From NCBI GenBank assembly GCA_035637315.1, contig DASPXK010000271.1:1-24671 (forward strand): a stretch of DNA of 24,671 bases. The letters run 5' to 3'. The DNA comes from DASPXK01 sp035637315 (lineage in GTDB: Bacteria > Chloroflexota > UBA6077 > JACCZL01). Below, in pieces: positions 1 through 7,428 of the stretch. The notes below the pieces were generated by a model. It was not told where the DNA came from, ran no database searches, and saw only the letters and a list, made by a program, of their open reading frames with translations. Made by a program: the position numbers and the translations under genes. Each line of letters opens with the position of its first letter. The first letter of the stretch is position 1.

Positions 1-32
1 CCCAAGCTTGGGGGAGGGGTTGGGGTGGGGGG
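1..32. repeat. Partial GC-rich palindromic repeat at window edge
   Basis: The window opens with CCCAAGCTTGGGGGAGGGG followed by a G-rich tail. This matches the centre and right arm of the palindromic family seen complete at 15737-15792 and 9521-9577. The left arm would lie outside the window. Confidence 0.6.
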
Positions 33-75
33 CGACCTCACCATGACAATAGCGAATCCTCGATTCTCGATTCCG

Positions 76-81
76 TACAAT
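76..81 (+). promoter_or_regulatory. Candidate -10 box (TACAAT) for the TlpA-like gene
   Basis: TACAAT matches the sigma-70 -10 consensus at five of six positions. It sits 7 nt before the GTG at 89, so transcription would begin almost exactly at that codon, as in leaderless mRNAs. No convincing -35 lies at normal spacing and no Shine-Dalgarno sequence is visible. Sequence-only inference. Confidence 0.35.
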
Positions 82-88
82 TGCCTCC

Positions 89-664
89 GTGGACGTCGAG
101 ATCTCTCACTACGCTCGTGCGATGCGTGGGGTATTGTGGGCCGTCGTCGCGGTGATCGCAGCCACCTGGCTGCTGCTCGGTGGTGCGCTAACGGCGGTCG
201 AGGGCCTGTTTCGCCCGGGCCCGAGCGCGCCGTCGACCACGGCGGACGTCGGTCAGGCCGCCCCACAGCTGAGGCTGCCTCTCGCGGGGGGCGGTGAGAT
301 CGATCTCGACCGCCATCGCGGCAAGATACTGCTCGTCAACTTCTGGGCGACCTGGTGCGCACCCTGCCGGGCCGAGATGCCGGCCATCGATCGGGTCTAC
401 CGGGCGCAGCGCGAGCGCGGCTTCGAGGTCCTGGGCGTCGACGTCCAGGAGTCCGACGCCGACGTCCTGGCCTTCCTGGGTGAGGTAGGGGTGAGCTTCC
501 CCTCGGCGATCGACCGGAGCGGCGATGTCACCCGTCGATTCCGAGCCAACGCGCTGCCCACTACGTTCCTGATCGATCAGCAGGGCACCATCAGGGACGT
601 CCGCGTCGGCCCACTGACCGAGTCGATGCTGGAGGAACGCCTGGCGAGACTGTTGGGACCGTAG
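89..664 (+). CDS. TlpA/ResA-like membrane-anchored thiol-disulfide oxidoreductase
   Basis: The protein has one N-terminal membrane helix (about residues 13-36), a short Pro/Ser/Thr-rich spacer and a thioredoxin fold. The active site is WCAPC in the context FWATWCAPCRAEMP, and the cis-proline loop is ALPTTF. TlpA, ResA and CcmG proteins act outside the membrane and reduce disulfides, often on apocytochromes c before heme attachment. That would suit the c-type hemes encoded later in this window, but the genes are far apart, so the link is inference. The start is uncertain: GTG 89 (191 aa, possible leaderless start) or ATG 122 (180 aa). Neither has a clear ribosome-binding site. The gene is convergent with the LCP gene. 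Confidence 0.88.
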   Translation: MDVEISHYARAMRGVLWAVVAVIAATWLLLGGALTAVEGLFRPGPSAPSTTADVGQAAPQLRLPLAGGGEIDLDRHRGKILLVNFWATWCAPCRAEMPAIDRVYRAQRERGFEVLGVDVQESDADVLAFLGEVGVSFPSAIDRSGDVTRRFRANALPTTFLIDQQGTIRDVRVGPLTESMLEERLARLLGP

Positions 665-667
665 ATT

Positions 668-730
668 CACCCCAGGGGCACGGAAGAACAGTTTGTACCT
701 CTCCTATGCGCCCGCTGCGCCTCTGGGGTG
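668..730. terminator. Inverted repeat between convergent genes, candidate bidirectional terminator
   Basis: CACCCCAGGGGC (668-679) pairs with GCCTCTGGGGTG (719-730). This gives a 12-bp stem with one G-U pair and a 39-nt loop. It fills the gap between the stops of two convergent genes. There is no T-tract, so termination is inferred only from position and symmetry. Confidence 0.3.
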
Positions 731-740
731 CAATTCCGAA

Positions 741-1853
741 CTAATGCGCGGGGCGGGGGAGGGACGCGGTCAGGGTTGTGGCTGGGAACGTATCGCGGAC
801 GAGGGCCCGGATCGGCTCCCAACGCGGCAACAAGACGGCTGCCCCGCCCGAGGCGTACGCATCGACGACCATGCTCTCGTCGATGGCGCGCAGCGACACG
901 TCGCCGTCGCCTAACTGGCGCACCGCGTCGGGCATGCCGAGGTAATCGAAGAACCCAAGGTCGCTGCGCAAGTTGCGGCAGCCCGCCATGATGGTCGGGA
1001 TGGCCGGCAAGCTGCGCAGCTGGAGGAGCTGCTGGCGAAGGGCGGCCACGACCTGCTGTTGGCGGCGCATTCGGTTGAAGTCGCTGTCGGCGTGCCGGGT
1101 CCGCACGTATTCCAGAGCCCTCTCACCATCCATCCGCTGCGGGCCCGCGTCGAAGCGCACCGTCTTGAAGCCATAGTCATCGGTCGGGTACTGAGTGTCT
1201 ACGATCGGGCGCGGCACGTCCACCGTGAGCGGTCCGACGGCCTCGACGGCGGTCCGGAAGCACTGAAAGTCGATCAGGCCATAATGCTGGACGGTGATCC
1301 CGAAATTCCTCTCGATCGTGCGTCGCAGCAAGCCGATCCCGCCGTCGCGCTCCTTGAACTGCTCACCGTAGACGTACGCGGCGTTGATTCGGTCCTGGCC
1401 GTGGCCAGGGATCTCCACCAGAAGATCGCGCGGGACGGAGACCAGGCTCAGCCGACGGCGACCGAGGTCCACGCTGCCGAGCATGATCGTGTCGGTACGC
1501 GGGATCTCATTCGCCAACCGCTGGTCCACCCCCAGCGCCATGAAATTGAAGCTCGACTCACGGCTCCATGCCGCGCGCGCGTCCGGCGTCCGCGTGGGCG
1601 CTGGCGGGGCCGGCCGACCCGGTAGGGCAGGACTTGCCTGAGGCGTCGGCGCCGCGACGACGCTCTGGCCGCGCGTGTCCTGCAGCGCCGCAGCCGGGCC
1701 CGGCCCAGCGACGGCCGGCTCGCCGGGCGGCAGGGTGCTGGCCGAAGGGCTAGCCCGCAGCGACGGCCAGCCGGCCACGCCAACGGCTAGCGCCAGGGTG
1801 AGGAGAACGGCCGGCAGCGCCCACCAGGCCCGACCGGCGCCGCTGCCCACCAC
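741..1853 (-). CDS. LytR-CpsA-Psr (LCP) family cell-wall glycopolymer ligase
   Basis: LCP proteins transfer lipid-linked glycopolymers onto peptidoglycan at the outer face of the membrane. From GTG 1853 the protein is 370 aa: a membrane helix (about 9-28), a Pro/Ala-rich spacer of some 65 residues, then the LCP core. Core signatures visible are FMALGVDQR, the RTDTIML strand, SVPRDLLVEIPG, RINAAYVYG, the IDF and VGPLTVDVPRP segments, and LEYVRTRHADSDFNRMRRQQ. These include the Asp and Arg residues that bind pyrophosphate in this family. GTG 1853 is preferred because a strong Shine-Dalgarno sequence precedes it. ATG 1907 would add 18 residues without one. An LCP enzyme suits a monoderm wall. 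The upstream gap holds a hairpin and tandem repeat. Confidence 0.9.
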   Translation of the reverse strand: MVGSGAGRAWWALPAVLLTLALAVGVAGWPSLRASPSASTLPPGEPAVAGPGPAAALQDTRGQSVVAAPTPQASPALPGRPAPPAPTRTPDARAAWSRESSFNFMALGVDQRLANEIPRTDTIMLGSVDLGRRRLSLVSVPRDLLVEIPGHGQDRINAAYVYGEQFKERDGGIGLLRRTIERNFGITVQHYGLIDFQCFRTAVEAVGPLTVDVPRPIVDTQYPTDDYGFKTVRFDAGPQRMDGERALEYVRTRHADSDFNRMRRQQQVVAALRQQLLQLRSLPAIPTIMAGCRNLRSDLGFFDYLGMPDAVRQLGDGDVSLRAIDESMVVDAYASGGAAVLLPRWEPIRALVRDTFPATTLTASLPRPAH

Positions 1854-1857
1854 GATT

Positions 1858-1865
1858 CTCCTCCC
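1858..1865 (-). promoter_or_regulatory. Ribosome-binding site that decides the LCP start
   Basis: On the minus strand GGGAGGAG lies about 4 nt before two adjacent GTG codons (first at 1853). It favours this start over ATG 1907, which has no comparable site. Confidence 0.5.
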
Positions 1866-1914
1866 AGCAGGACTGCGCTCACTGCCACCCAGGGTCGTCA
1901 CAGTCATCGAGGGT

Positions 1915-1955
1915 CCATATTGTCATCCTTCGCTTCGCTCAGGATGACAATATGG
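1915..1955. repeat. Perfect 15-bp hairpin with TTCGCTTCGCTC-type loop
   Basis: CCATATTGTCATCCT (1915-1929) is the exact reverse complement of 1941-1955, with an 11-nt loop TCGCTTCGCTC. The hairpin lies about 60 bp upstream of the preferred LCP start. The TGTCATCC...GGATGACA arms around a TTCGCTTCGCTC core are familiar as dispersed repeats in environmental bacterial genomes. No protein is encoded here. Confidence 0.8.
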
Positions 1956-2035
1956 TCAGGGTGACAATATGGTCAGGGTGACCAATATGGTCATGGTGAC
2001 AATATGGTCATGGTGACAAGACAGTCAGGATGACA
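1942..2035. repeat. Tandem 17-bp repeat, about 5.5 units
   Basis: Units start at 1942, 1959, 1976, 1994, 2011 and 2028 (partial). The consensus is KGRTGACAATATGGTCA. Unit 3 carries one extra C (18 bp), unit 5 diverges at its centre and the last is truncated. The first unit overlaps the right arm of the hairpin at 1915-1955, so the array probably grew from that arm. It occupies the gap between the aminotransferase stop and the LCP start. Confidence 0.85.
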
Positions 2036-2083
2036 GGCTCCGACAAGTTACATATACGGGCGCGGCGCGAGAGTTCGCAAGAA

Positions 2084-3289
2084 TTATGCCGTCGTTCGCG
2101 CTCCCTTGATCGCGCGGCAGAGCAGCCTGGTGCCCTCCCGGATCTCCGCCGGCGCCTCGAAACTGTACGCCAGCCGAATGTACTCCTCGCCGCCTCCGTT
2201 CGCCATGAAGATCGGGCCCGGGTTGTAGCCGACGCCCGCCGCCGCCGCTAGCTGCGACAGGCGCTGAAGATCGGTCCGGCTCGGCAGCTTCAGCCAGATG
2301 AAGAAGCCGCCCTCCGGCCGGCTCCACGACGCGTCGGTGTCAGCCAGGCCGCGCTCGAGCTCGTCGAGCATCGCGTCGCGCTTGGCGCGGTAGATATCGA
2401 CCAGCTCCGCGACGTGCGGCTGGAGATGGGCGCGCAGGTAGAACGTGCAGACGCGGCTGGTCAGCGGTGCGACGCCGCCCCCGAAGTTGAACGCCGACAG
2501 GTACGGCACGAGCGCGGGCGGCGCCACAACCCAGCCGATCCGCACGCCCGGCCCGAGGATTTTGGAGAGCGTGCCGGTCCGACTCACCAGTCCGTCCGGG
2601 TCGAGCGAGAAGATCGAGGGCGGCGCCTGGCCCTCGTAGCGCAGCTCGCCGTAGGCGTCGTCCTCCAGGATCATGACGTTGTGTTCACGCGCCAGCTCGA
2701 CCAGCTCTCGACGGCGGCGCTCGCTCAGCGTCGGACCGGCCGGGTTCTGGAACTGGGCGATCGTGTAGATCAGCTTGCACTGGCGCCCAGACCGCTTTAG
2801 CTCGCCGAGCCGTTCGGCCACGAGGTCGGTCCGCATGCCCTCCCCATCGACCTCGATGCCGATCAGGTCCGCACCGTGGCGACGCAGGGTCTGGATCGAC
2901 GCCATGTAGGTCGGCGCCTCGCAGATGACCGGGTCACCTTCATCCACAAAGGCTCCGACTACCAGCGCGATCGCTTGGTTGGAGCCGTTGGCGATCAGGA
3001 TGTTGTCGCGGCTGGTCTGGAGACCCTCCAGGAGGCGGTACTTTTCCACTACGAGGTCCCGGAGACCATCGTAGCCGTAGGCGGCACCGTAGCTCAGCGC
3101 GTCCGCCCCGTCCAGCTCCATCACGTCGGCCATCGCCTGGACCAGCTCCTGGTACGGGAACGAGCCCGGGTCGGGATTGCCCGCCCCGAACTTGTAGATG
3201 GTTGGGCCACTGCGCGGCATCGCGCGTGGGCCCATGCGAGCGCCCCGCGAGAGCAGCGCCTGAAACCGCTGCGCGGCGGTCGTCGTCAT
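2084..3289 (-). CDS. PLP-dependent class I/II aminotransferase (LysN/2-aminoadipate aminotransferase-like)
   Basis: A 401-aa fold-type I aminotransferase. The cofactor lysine is K243 in GTLSKILGPGVRIGW. The pyridine-nitrogen aspartate and neighbouring tyrosine are in ILEDDAYGELRY, and QNPAG (N182) is the usual phosphate/ring loop. YGYDGLRDLV and NGSNQAIALV match the family start of the large domain. Overall it resembles the broad-specificity enzymes related to LysN and to the MocR C-terminal domain, which transfer amino groups from aliphatic or aromatic amino acids to 2-oxoglutarate. There is no N-terminal DNA-binding domain, so it is not a MocR regulator. The substrate cannot be read from sequence. 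ATG 3289 is chosen because GAGGAGG (3297-3303) sits 7 nt upstream. Longer starts at 3295 and 3313 exist. It is divergent from the hydrolase at 3414. Confidence 0.9.
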   Translation of the reverse strand: MTTTAAQRFQALLSRGARMGPRAMPRSGPTIYKFGAGNPDPGSFPYQELVQAMADVMELDGADALSYGAAYGYDGLRDLVVEKYRLLEGLQTSRDNILIANGSNQAIALVVGAFVDEGDPVICEAPTYMASIQTLRRHGADLIGIEVDGEGMRTDLVAERLGELKRSGRQCKLIYTIAQFQNPAGPTLSERRRRELVELAREHNVMILEDDAYGELRYEGQAPPSIFSLDPDGLVSRTGTLSKILGPGVRIGWVVAPPALVPYLSAFNFGGGVAPLTSRVCTFYLRAHLQPHVAELVDIYRAKRDAMLDELERGLADTDASWSRPEGGFFIWLKLPSRTDLQRLSQLAAAAGVGYNPGPIFMANGGGEEYIRLAYSFEAPAEIREGTRLLCRAIKGARTTA

Positions 3290-3347
3290 CGGCATGCCTC
3301 CTCGGCGTAGCATGCCTGCCGCCGGCCGTGGCGGTCAAGCGCCGTGC

Positions 3348-3353
3348 TAGGAT
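3348..3353 (+). promoter_or_regulatory. Candidate -10 box (TAGGAT) for the hydrolase/CoA-transferase operon
   Basis: TAGGAT lies in the divergent gap, 60 nt before ATG 3414. No clear -35 is visible at 16-18 bp. The hexamer alone is weak evidence. Confidence 0.25.
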
Positions 3354-3413
3354 TTGGTCCGCGGGTGGGAGGGTGTAGGGGCGCTAGGTTCTCCGCACGG
3401 AGGGAACGGTCAG

Positions 3414-4283
3414 ATGCCAGTTGCCTCGATCAACGGCGTCGAGCTGTACTACGAGGAGGTCGGCGAGGGGCTGGCGCTCCTCTTCTGCCACGAGTTCGCG
3501 GGCGACTATCGAAGCTGGGCCCCTCAGGTCCGATTCTTTGCCCGCCGTTACCGAACGATCGTCTTCAACGCCCGCGGCTATCCGCCGTCCTCGGTCCCGA
3601 CCGACCCCGCCGCTTATTCCGAGGAGTTGTCCGTCGAGGACGCCTATGGCCTCATTCGCCACCTCGGCATCGATCGAGCCCATGTGTGCGGGCTGTCGAT
3701 GGGCGGGGCGGTCGCGCTGAAGCTTGGGATCGCCCATCCCGAGGTCAGCCGAAGCCTGGTCGTGGCAGGCGCCGGCTACGGCAGTACCAATCACGAACAG
3801 TTCGTCCGAGAGGCGAACGCGACGGCCGAGATGTTCGAGCGCGAGGGGGCCAAGCGGGCGACCGAGGTGTACGCCCGCGGGCCGTCGCGACAGCGTTTTC
3901 TCGCGAAGGACCCCCAGGGCTGGGGCGAGTTCCTCGACCTGCTCAAGACTCATTCGGCGGTCGGCTCGGCCCACACCCTGCGCCGAGTCCAGGCCAGGCG
4001 GCGCACCATCTACGAGGTCGGCGACGAGCTGCCCGCCATGGCTATCCCGACGCTGGTGATCGTCGGCGATGAGGACGAGCTGTGCCTGGAGCCCGGCCTG
4101 TTCATGAAGAGGCGCCTGCCGAACGCCGGGCTGGCGATCTTTCCCAAAACGGGCCATACCATGAACCTGGAGGAGCCGGCCCTGTTCAACCAGACCGTGC
4201 TGGACTTCCTGACCGCGGTCGAGCAGGACCGCTGGACGCCCCGCACCGACGCGGCCAGCACCTCAATCCTGCCTGAGATGTAG
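3414..4283 (+). CDS. Alpha/beta-fold hydrolase
   Basis: A 289-aa single-domain hydrolase. The catalytic triad is readable: Ser95 in the nucleophile elbow GLSMGG, Asp221 in IVGDEDELC, and His248 in TGHTMNLEEP. The oxyanion-hole region is FCHEFAG in place of the usual HG. Substrates in this superfamily vary widely (esters, lactones, enol-lactones, C-C bonds) and cannot be assigned. ATG 3414 is well supported by GGAGGG at 3399-3404; an in-frame GTG at 3354 would add 20 residues without family-like sequence. The CoA-transferase follows after a 19-nt gap, so the two are probably co-transcribed and may act in one acid or ester degradation route. Confidence 0.88.
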   Translation: MPVASINGVELYYEEVGEGLALLFCHEFAGDYRSWAPQVRFFARRYRTIVFNARGYPPSSVPTDPAAYSEELSVEDAYGLIRHLGIDRAHVCGLSMGGAVALKLGIAHPEVSRSLVVAGAGYGSTNHEQFVREANATAEMFEREGAKRATEVYARGPSRQRFLAKDPQGWGEFLDLLKTHSAVGSAHTLRRVQARRRTIYEVGDELPAMAIPTLVIVGDEDELCLEPGLFMKRRLPNAGLAIFPKTGHTMNLEEPALFNQTVLDFLTAVEQDRWTPRTDAASTSILPEM

Positions 4284-4302
4284 GGGCGGCACCAAGGTGA
4301 CA

Positions 4303-5493
4303 ATGGCCGGCCCGCTCTCTGATCTCAGGGTCGTCGACCTGACCCGTGTGCTGGCCGGGCCGTACCTGGGGATGATGCTGGGCGACATGGGCGGGGACGT
4401 GATCAAGATCGAGCAGCCGGGCTCCGGCGACGACACGCGCAGCTGGGGGCCACCCTACGTCGAAGGCGAGAGCACCTATTACCTGGCGATCAACCGCAAC
4501 AAGCGCAGCGTCACCCTCAACCTGAAGCACCCGCGGGCGCGAGAGCTGCTGCTGAAGCTGGTCGAGCAGGCCGACATCCTTGTCGAGAACTTCAAGGTTG
4601 GGACCATGGAGCGGCTCGGCCTCGGCTACGAGCAGCACCTCCAAGAGCTGAACCCACGCCTGATCTACTGCTCGATCACGGGCTACGGTCGCGACGGGCC
4701 GTACGCCGAGCGCCCGGGCTACGACTACATGGCACAGGGGATGGGTGGTATCGCGAGCGTCACGGGCGAGCCCGATGGCGAGCCGATGAAGTACGGCGTC
4801 GCGATCGCCGATCTCACGACCGCCATGAGCGGGTGCGCGGCCATCCTAGCCGCCTTACACCATCGCGACCGCACCGGCCGCGGCCAGCGAGTCGACGTGT
4901 CGCTCCTGGAGACGGTCGTCGGCTGGCTGGTCCACCTGGCGACCGACTATCTCGCGACCGGCGAGCCGCCGAAGCGGTTCGGCAACGCTCACCCGAGCAT
5001 CGTGCCGTACCAGCTCTTCCGGGCGAGCGACAAGTACTTCGCGCTGGGGGCCGCCAACGACCGCCAGTTCCGCGCTTTCGCGCGCGTCCTAGGTCACCCT
5101 GAATGGGCCGAGGACCCCCGCTTCGACACCAACTCCGAACGGGTCCGAAACCGACCGATCCTGATCACGATGGTGGAGCAGATTCTGGCCCGCCGGACGG
5201 CCGCCGAATGGGTGGATGCGATGCTGGCCGCAGGCGTCCCAGCCGCGCCGATCAACACGGTCGACGAGGTGTTTCGCGATCCGCAGGTCCTGGCGCGTGA
5301 CATGCTGCTCGAGATGCCGCATCCGAAGCTGGGCACGATCAAGATGGCTGGCATCCCATACAAGCTGGGCGATACCCCGGCTACTGCTCGGCGCCACCCA
5401 CCGCTGCTGGGCGAGCACACCGACGAGGTCCTCGGCCAGCTAGGCCTGAGTCCAGACGAGCTGGCCCGGCTCAGACGAGAGGGAGCGATTTGA
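4303..5493 (+). CDS. Family III CoA-transferase (CaiB/BaiF type)
   Basis: A 396-aa enzyme that moves CoA between carboxylic acids via enzyme-bound anhydride and thioester intermediates. Family features run in order: DLRVVDLTRVLAGPY at the N-terminus, GDMGGDVIKIEQPGSGDDTR, NRNKRSVTLNLK, ADILVENFKVGTMERLGLG, CSITGYGRDGPY and GYDYMAQGMGGI. The catalytic Asp170 is in VAIADLTTAMSG. The C-terminal part (NDRQFRAFARVLG, GVPAAPINTVDEVFRDPQV) completes the usual length. The donor and acceptor acids are unknown. Start could be ATG 4303 or GTG 4297. The stop overlaps the TTG start of the thioesterase in TTGA, pointing to translational coupling: activation of an acid and later release of an acyl-CoA in one operon. 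Confidence 0.92.
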   Translation: MAGPLSDLRVVDLTRVLAGPYLGMMLGDMGGDVIKIEQPGSGDDTRSWGPPYVEGESTYYLAINRNKRSVTLNLKHPRARELLLKLVEQADILVENFKVGTMERLGLGYEQHLQELNPRLIYCSITGYGRDGPYAERPGYDYMAQGMGGIASVTGEPDGEPMKYGVAIADLTTAMSGCAAILAALHHRDRTGRGQRVDVSLLETVVGWLVHLATDYLATGEPPKRFGNAHPSIVPYQLFRASDKYFALGAANDRQFRAFARVLGHPEWAEDPRFDTNSERVRNRPILITMVEQILARRTAAEWVDAMLAAGVPAAPINTVDEVFRDPQVLARDMLLEMPHPKLGTIKMAGIPYKLGDTPATARRHPPLLGEHTDEVLGQLGLSPDELARLRREGAI

Positions 5494-6005
5494 ACAGGAA
5501 TGAGGACCGAAGAATGAGGAATGAGGAGCGGCCGACCAGCGCCGGCCAGAGCGCCACTCAGCCCTCATCCCTCATGCCTCATGCCTCGCACCGGCACCAG
5601 ATTCGGATCCGCTACGCGGAAACCGATAACATGGGCGTGGTCTATTACGCGAACTACCTAACCTTCTTCGAGGTCGGGCGGGTCGAGTACCTGCGCTCGG
5701 TCGGCAGCGACTACAAGGCGCTGGAAGACTCAGGCCTGGTCGCGGCAGTCACGGAGGCGCTGGTCCGCTACACGGCCCCGGCTCGCTTCGACGACGTACT
5801 GACCATCTGCACCCGTCTGGCCGAGCTTGGCAAGGTCAGGATCCGATTCGAATACGAGATCTGGCGCGAGTCGGACTCCACGCTCGTCGCCAGCGGTTAC
5901 ACGGAGCATGCGCTGCTCGAGCGCGGCACGCTCCGCCCAGTCCGCCTACCAGAAGCGATCCGCGACGGCATCCGACGGTTCGAGGCGAGGGCCCGCCAGG
6001 GATGA
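5490..6005 (+). CDS. Hotdog-fold acyl-CoA thioesterase (YbgC/FcbC-like)
   Basis: A 4-hydroxybenzoyl-CoA thioesterase-type protein that hydrolyses acyl-CoA thioesters. The signature RYAETDNMGVVYYANYLTFF contains the expected catalytic Asp46, followed by EVGRVEYLRSVG on the hotdog helix. The remaining strands (VRYTAPARFDD, RIRFEYEIWRE, SGYTEHALLE) complete the domain. The domain really starts near residue 34; the first 31 residues are encoded by a heptamer-type repeat (5497-5583) and are low complexity. TTG 5490 overlaps the upstream stop and follows GAGAGGGAG, which suits coupled initiation. ATG 5574 is a credible shorter start. The stop overlaps the next gene's ATG (ATGA). Confidence 0.87.
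   Translation: MNRNEDRRMRNEERPTSAGQSATQPSSLMPHASHRHQIRIRYAETDNMGVVYYANYLTFFEVGRVEYLRSVGSDYKALEDSGLVAAVTEALVRYTAPARFDDVLTICTRLAELGKVRIRFEYEIWRESDSTLVASGYTEHALLERGTLRPVRLPEAIRDGIRRFEARARQG
5497..5583 (+). repeat. Heptamer-type repeat with opposed arms at the thioesterase N-terminus
   Basis: The left half has repeated GGAATGA-like units (5498-5528). The right half has CCTCATCC/CCTCATGC units (5562-5583), which are the same heptamer (RTGAGGN) in inverse orientation. Together they form an imperfect stem around a GC-rich centre. The motif resembles runs at 9584-9608 and 23749-23807. It stays in frame with the thioesterase. Confidence 0.6.
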
Positions 6006-7285
6006 GCAGACGGGCGTCGGCGCCGGCCCCGGCTCCGGCGGGCCGTCGAGTCCATCTGGAGCTGAGCGGTGTGGCCTACGGTGGCGAGGCAATCGGCCGC
6101 GCCGAGGGCCAGGTCGTCTTCGTACCGTACGGCCTGCCGGGCGAGGAGGTCGAGGTCGAGCTAGTCGAGGACAAGGGCGACTACGCGCGCGGCGTGATCG
6201 TCGAGCTGATCAAGGCCTCGCCCGAGCGGGCCGAGCCGCCCTGCCCGTATTTCGGCACGTGCGGCGGCTGTCAATGGCAGCACGCGGCCTATCCGGCCCA
6301 GCTGCGCTACAAGCGGCAGATCGTCGCCGAGCAGCTGCGCCGCATCGGCGCTTTCGAGGACGCGGCCCGCTACGTGCTGCCGACGATTGGGATGCAGGAG
6401 CCGTGGCACTATCGCAACCACGCCCGCTTCACGGTCGGTCGACGCTTCGGCGAGTTGTGCTTCACCAGGGCGGGCACCCGCCGCCTGCTCCGGATCGACC
6501 ACTGCCGGCTCATGCATCCGCGCATCAACGAGACGCTGGCCCAGCTCCAGGGTCGCTTCACCGGCTTCCGAGCTCACCAGATCGCGATCCGGGTCGGCGC
6601 CAACACCGGCGAGCAGCTCGTCAATCCGCGCCTCGATCCGGCTCCTGACGTGCCCTCAGGCCAGACCGAGCTTCACGAGGAGCTGCTCGGCCGCCGCTTC
6701 CGGATCGCCTCGCCCGCCTTCTTTCAGGTCAACACCCGCCGCGAGCGGCGCGACGCGCCGACCGGTGCGACCCGCTTCGCGGAGCTGATTCCCGCCGACG
6801 GCCTCTCGATCGCCGAGACCCTCATCCTGGTCGTCCTCGACCTCCTCGATCCCCAACTGGAAGACGTCTTCGTCGACGCGTACTGTGGCGTCGGCACGTT
6901 CAGTGCCCTGATGGCGCCCTACGCTCGCGAGGTGATCGGGATCGAGGAGTCGTCGGCCGCCATCGAAGACGCCAGGGCGAACTGCGCTGACCTGTCAAAC
7001 GTACGCTTCATCCAGGGCAAGACGGAGGAGCTCTTGCCGAAGCTGGAGGAGCGGGTCGACAAGGTCATTCTGGACCCAGCCCGGGTCGGCTGCGAGCGGG
7101 CCGTGCTTGACGCGCTCCTCGAGGCCCGTCCCAGGCGAATCGTCTACGTCTCGTGCGACCCCTCAACCCTGGCCCGCGACCTGGCCATCCTGCGTCAGGG
7201 CGGCTTCACGCTCCACAGCGTCCAGCCGATCGACATGTTCCCCCAGACGTACCACGTCGAGAGCGTGAGCCTTCTGACCTGCTAG
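6002..7285 (+). CDS. Class I RNA uracil-C5 methyltransferase, RlmD/TrmA/RumA family
   Basis: A 427-aa enzyme that methylates a uracil at C5 in rRNA or tRNA using S-adenosylmethionine. Residues 17-75 form a TRAM RNA-binding domain. C81, C87, C90 (CPYFGTCGGCQWQH) and C168 (RIDHCRL) match the four [4Fe-4S] ligands of RumA. The SAM site is VDAYCGVGTFS (291-301), with DPARVGCE following. Catalytic Cys385 lies in YVSCDPSTLARDL, and the C-terminal HVESVSLL supplies the general-base Glu420. Between FFQVNT and the SAM site there is an extra stretch (about 246-272) compared with E. coli-type enzymes. Iron-sulfur ligands favour RlmD over TrmA, but the target base is not proven. Start overlaps the thioesterase stop (ATGA), making it the last gene of the operon. 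Confidence 0.92.
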   Translation: MSRRASAPAPAPAGRRVHLELSGVAYGGEAIGRAEGQVVFVPYGLPGEEVEVELVEDKGDYARGVIVELIKASPERAEPPCPYFGTCGGCQWQHAAYPAQLRYKRQIVAEQLRRIGAFEDAARYVLPTIGMQEPWHYRNHARFTVGRRFGELCFTRAGTRRLLRIDHCRLMHPRINETLAQLQGRFTGFRAHQIAIRVGANTGEQLVNPRLDPAPDVPSGQTELHEELLGRRFRIASPAFFQVNTRRERRDAPTGATRFAELIPADGLSIAETLILVVLDLLDPQLEDVFVDAYCGVGTFSALMAPYAREVIGIEESSAAIEDARANCADLSNVRFIQGKTEELLPKLEERVDKVILDPARVGCERAVLDALLEARPRRIVYVSCDPSTLARDLAILRQGGFTLHSVQPIDMFPQTYHVESVSLLTC

Positions 7286-7414
7286 TCGAGACGCCTGACC
7301 ACTCGTATACCGGTCACCCCCCGCGAGCAGGTGGCGACGAGTCCCCAACGGGAGGCCCATGTCGCCCGCCGAGTGAGCACTGGCATCACTCCGGCAGGCC
7401 GATGCGGGACGTGG

Positions 7415-7420
7415 TAGGCT
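7415..7420 (+). promoter_or_regulatory. Candidate -10 box (TAGGCT) with leaderless spacing
   Basis: TAGGCT lies 8 nt before GTG 7429. As upstream of position 89, transcription would start at or next to the start codon, and no Shine-Dalgarno sequence is present. Confidence 0.35.
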
Positions 7421-7428
7421 GAGCGCTC

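Noticed and set aside
1915..2035. CRISPR array
   Set aside because: The 17-bp units are directly adjacent with no unique spacers, and no cas genes are present.
7296..7316. TGACC/GGTCA hairpin after the RNA methyltransferase gene as a terminator
   Set aside because: The stem is only 5 bp with an 11-nt loop and no T-tract, so it is not distinguishable from chance.
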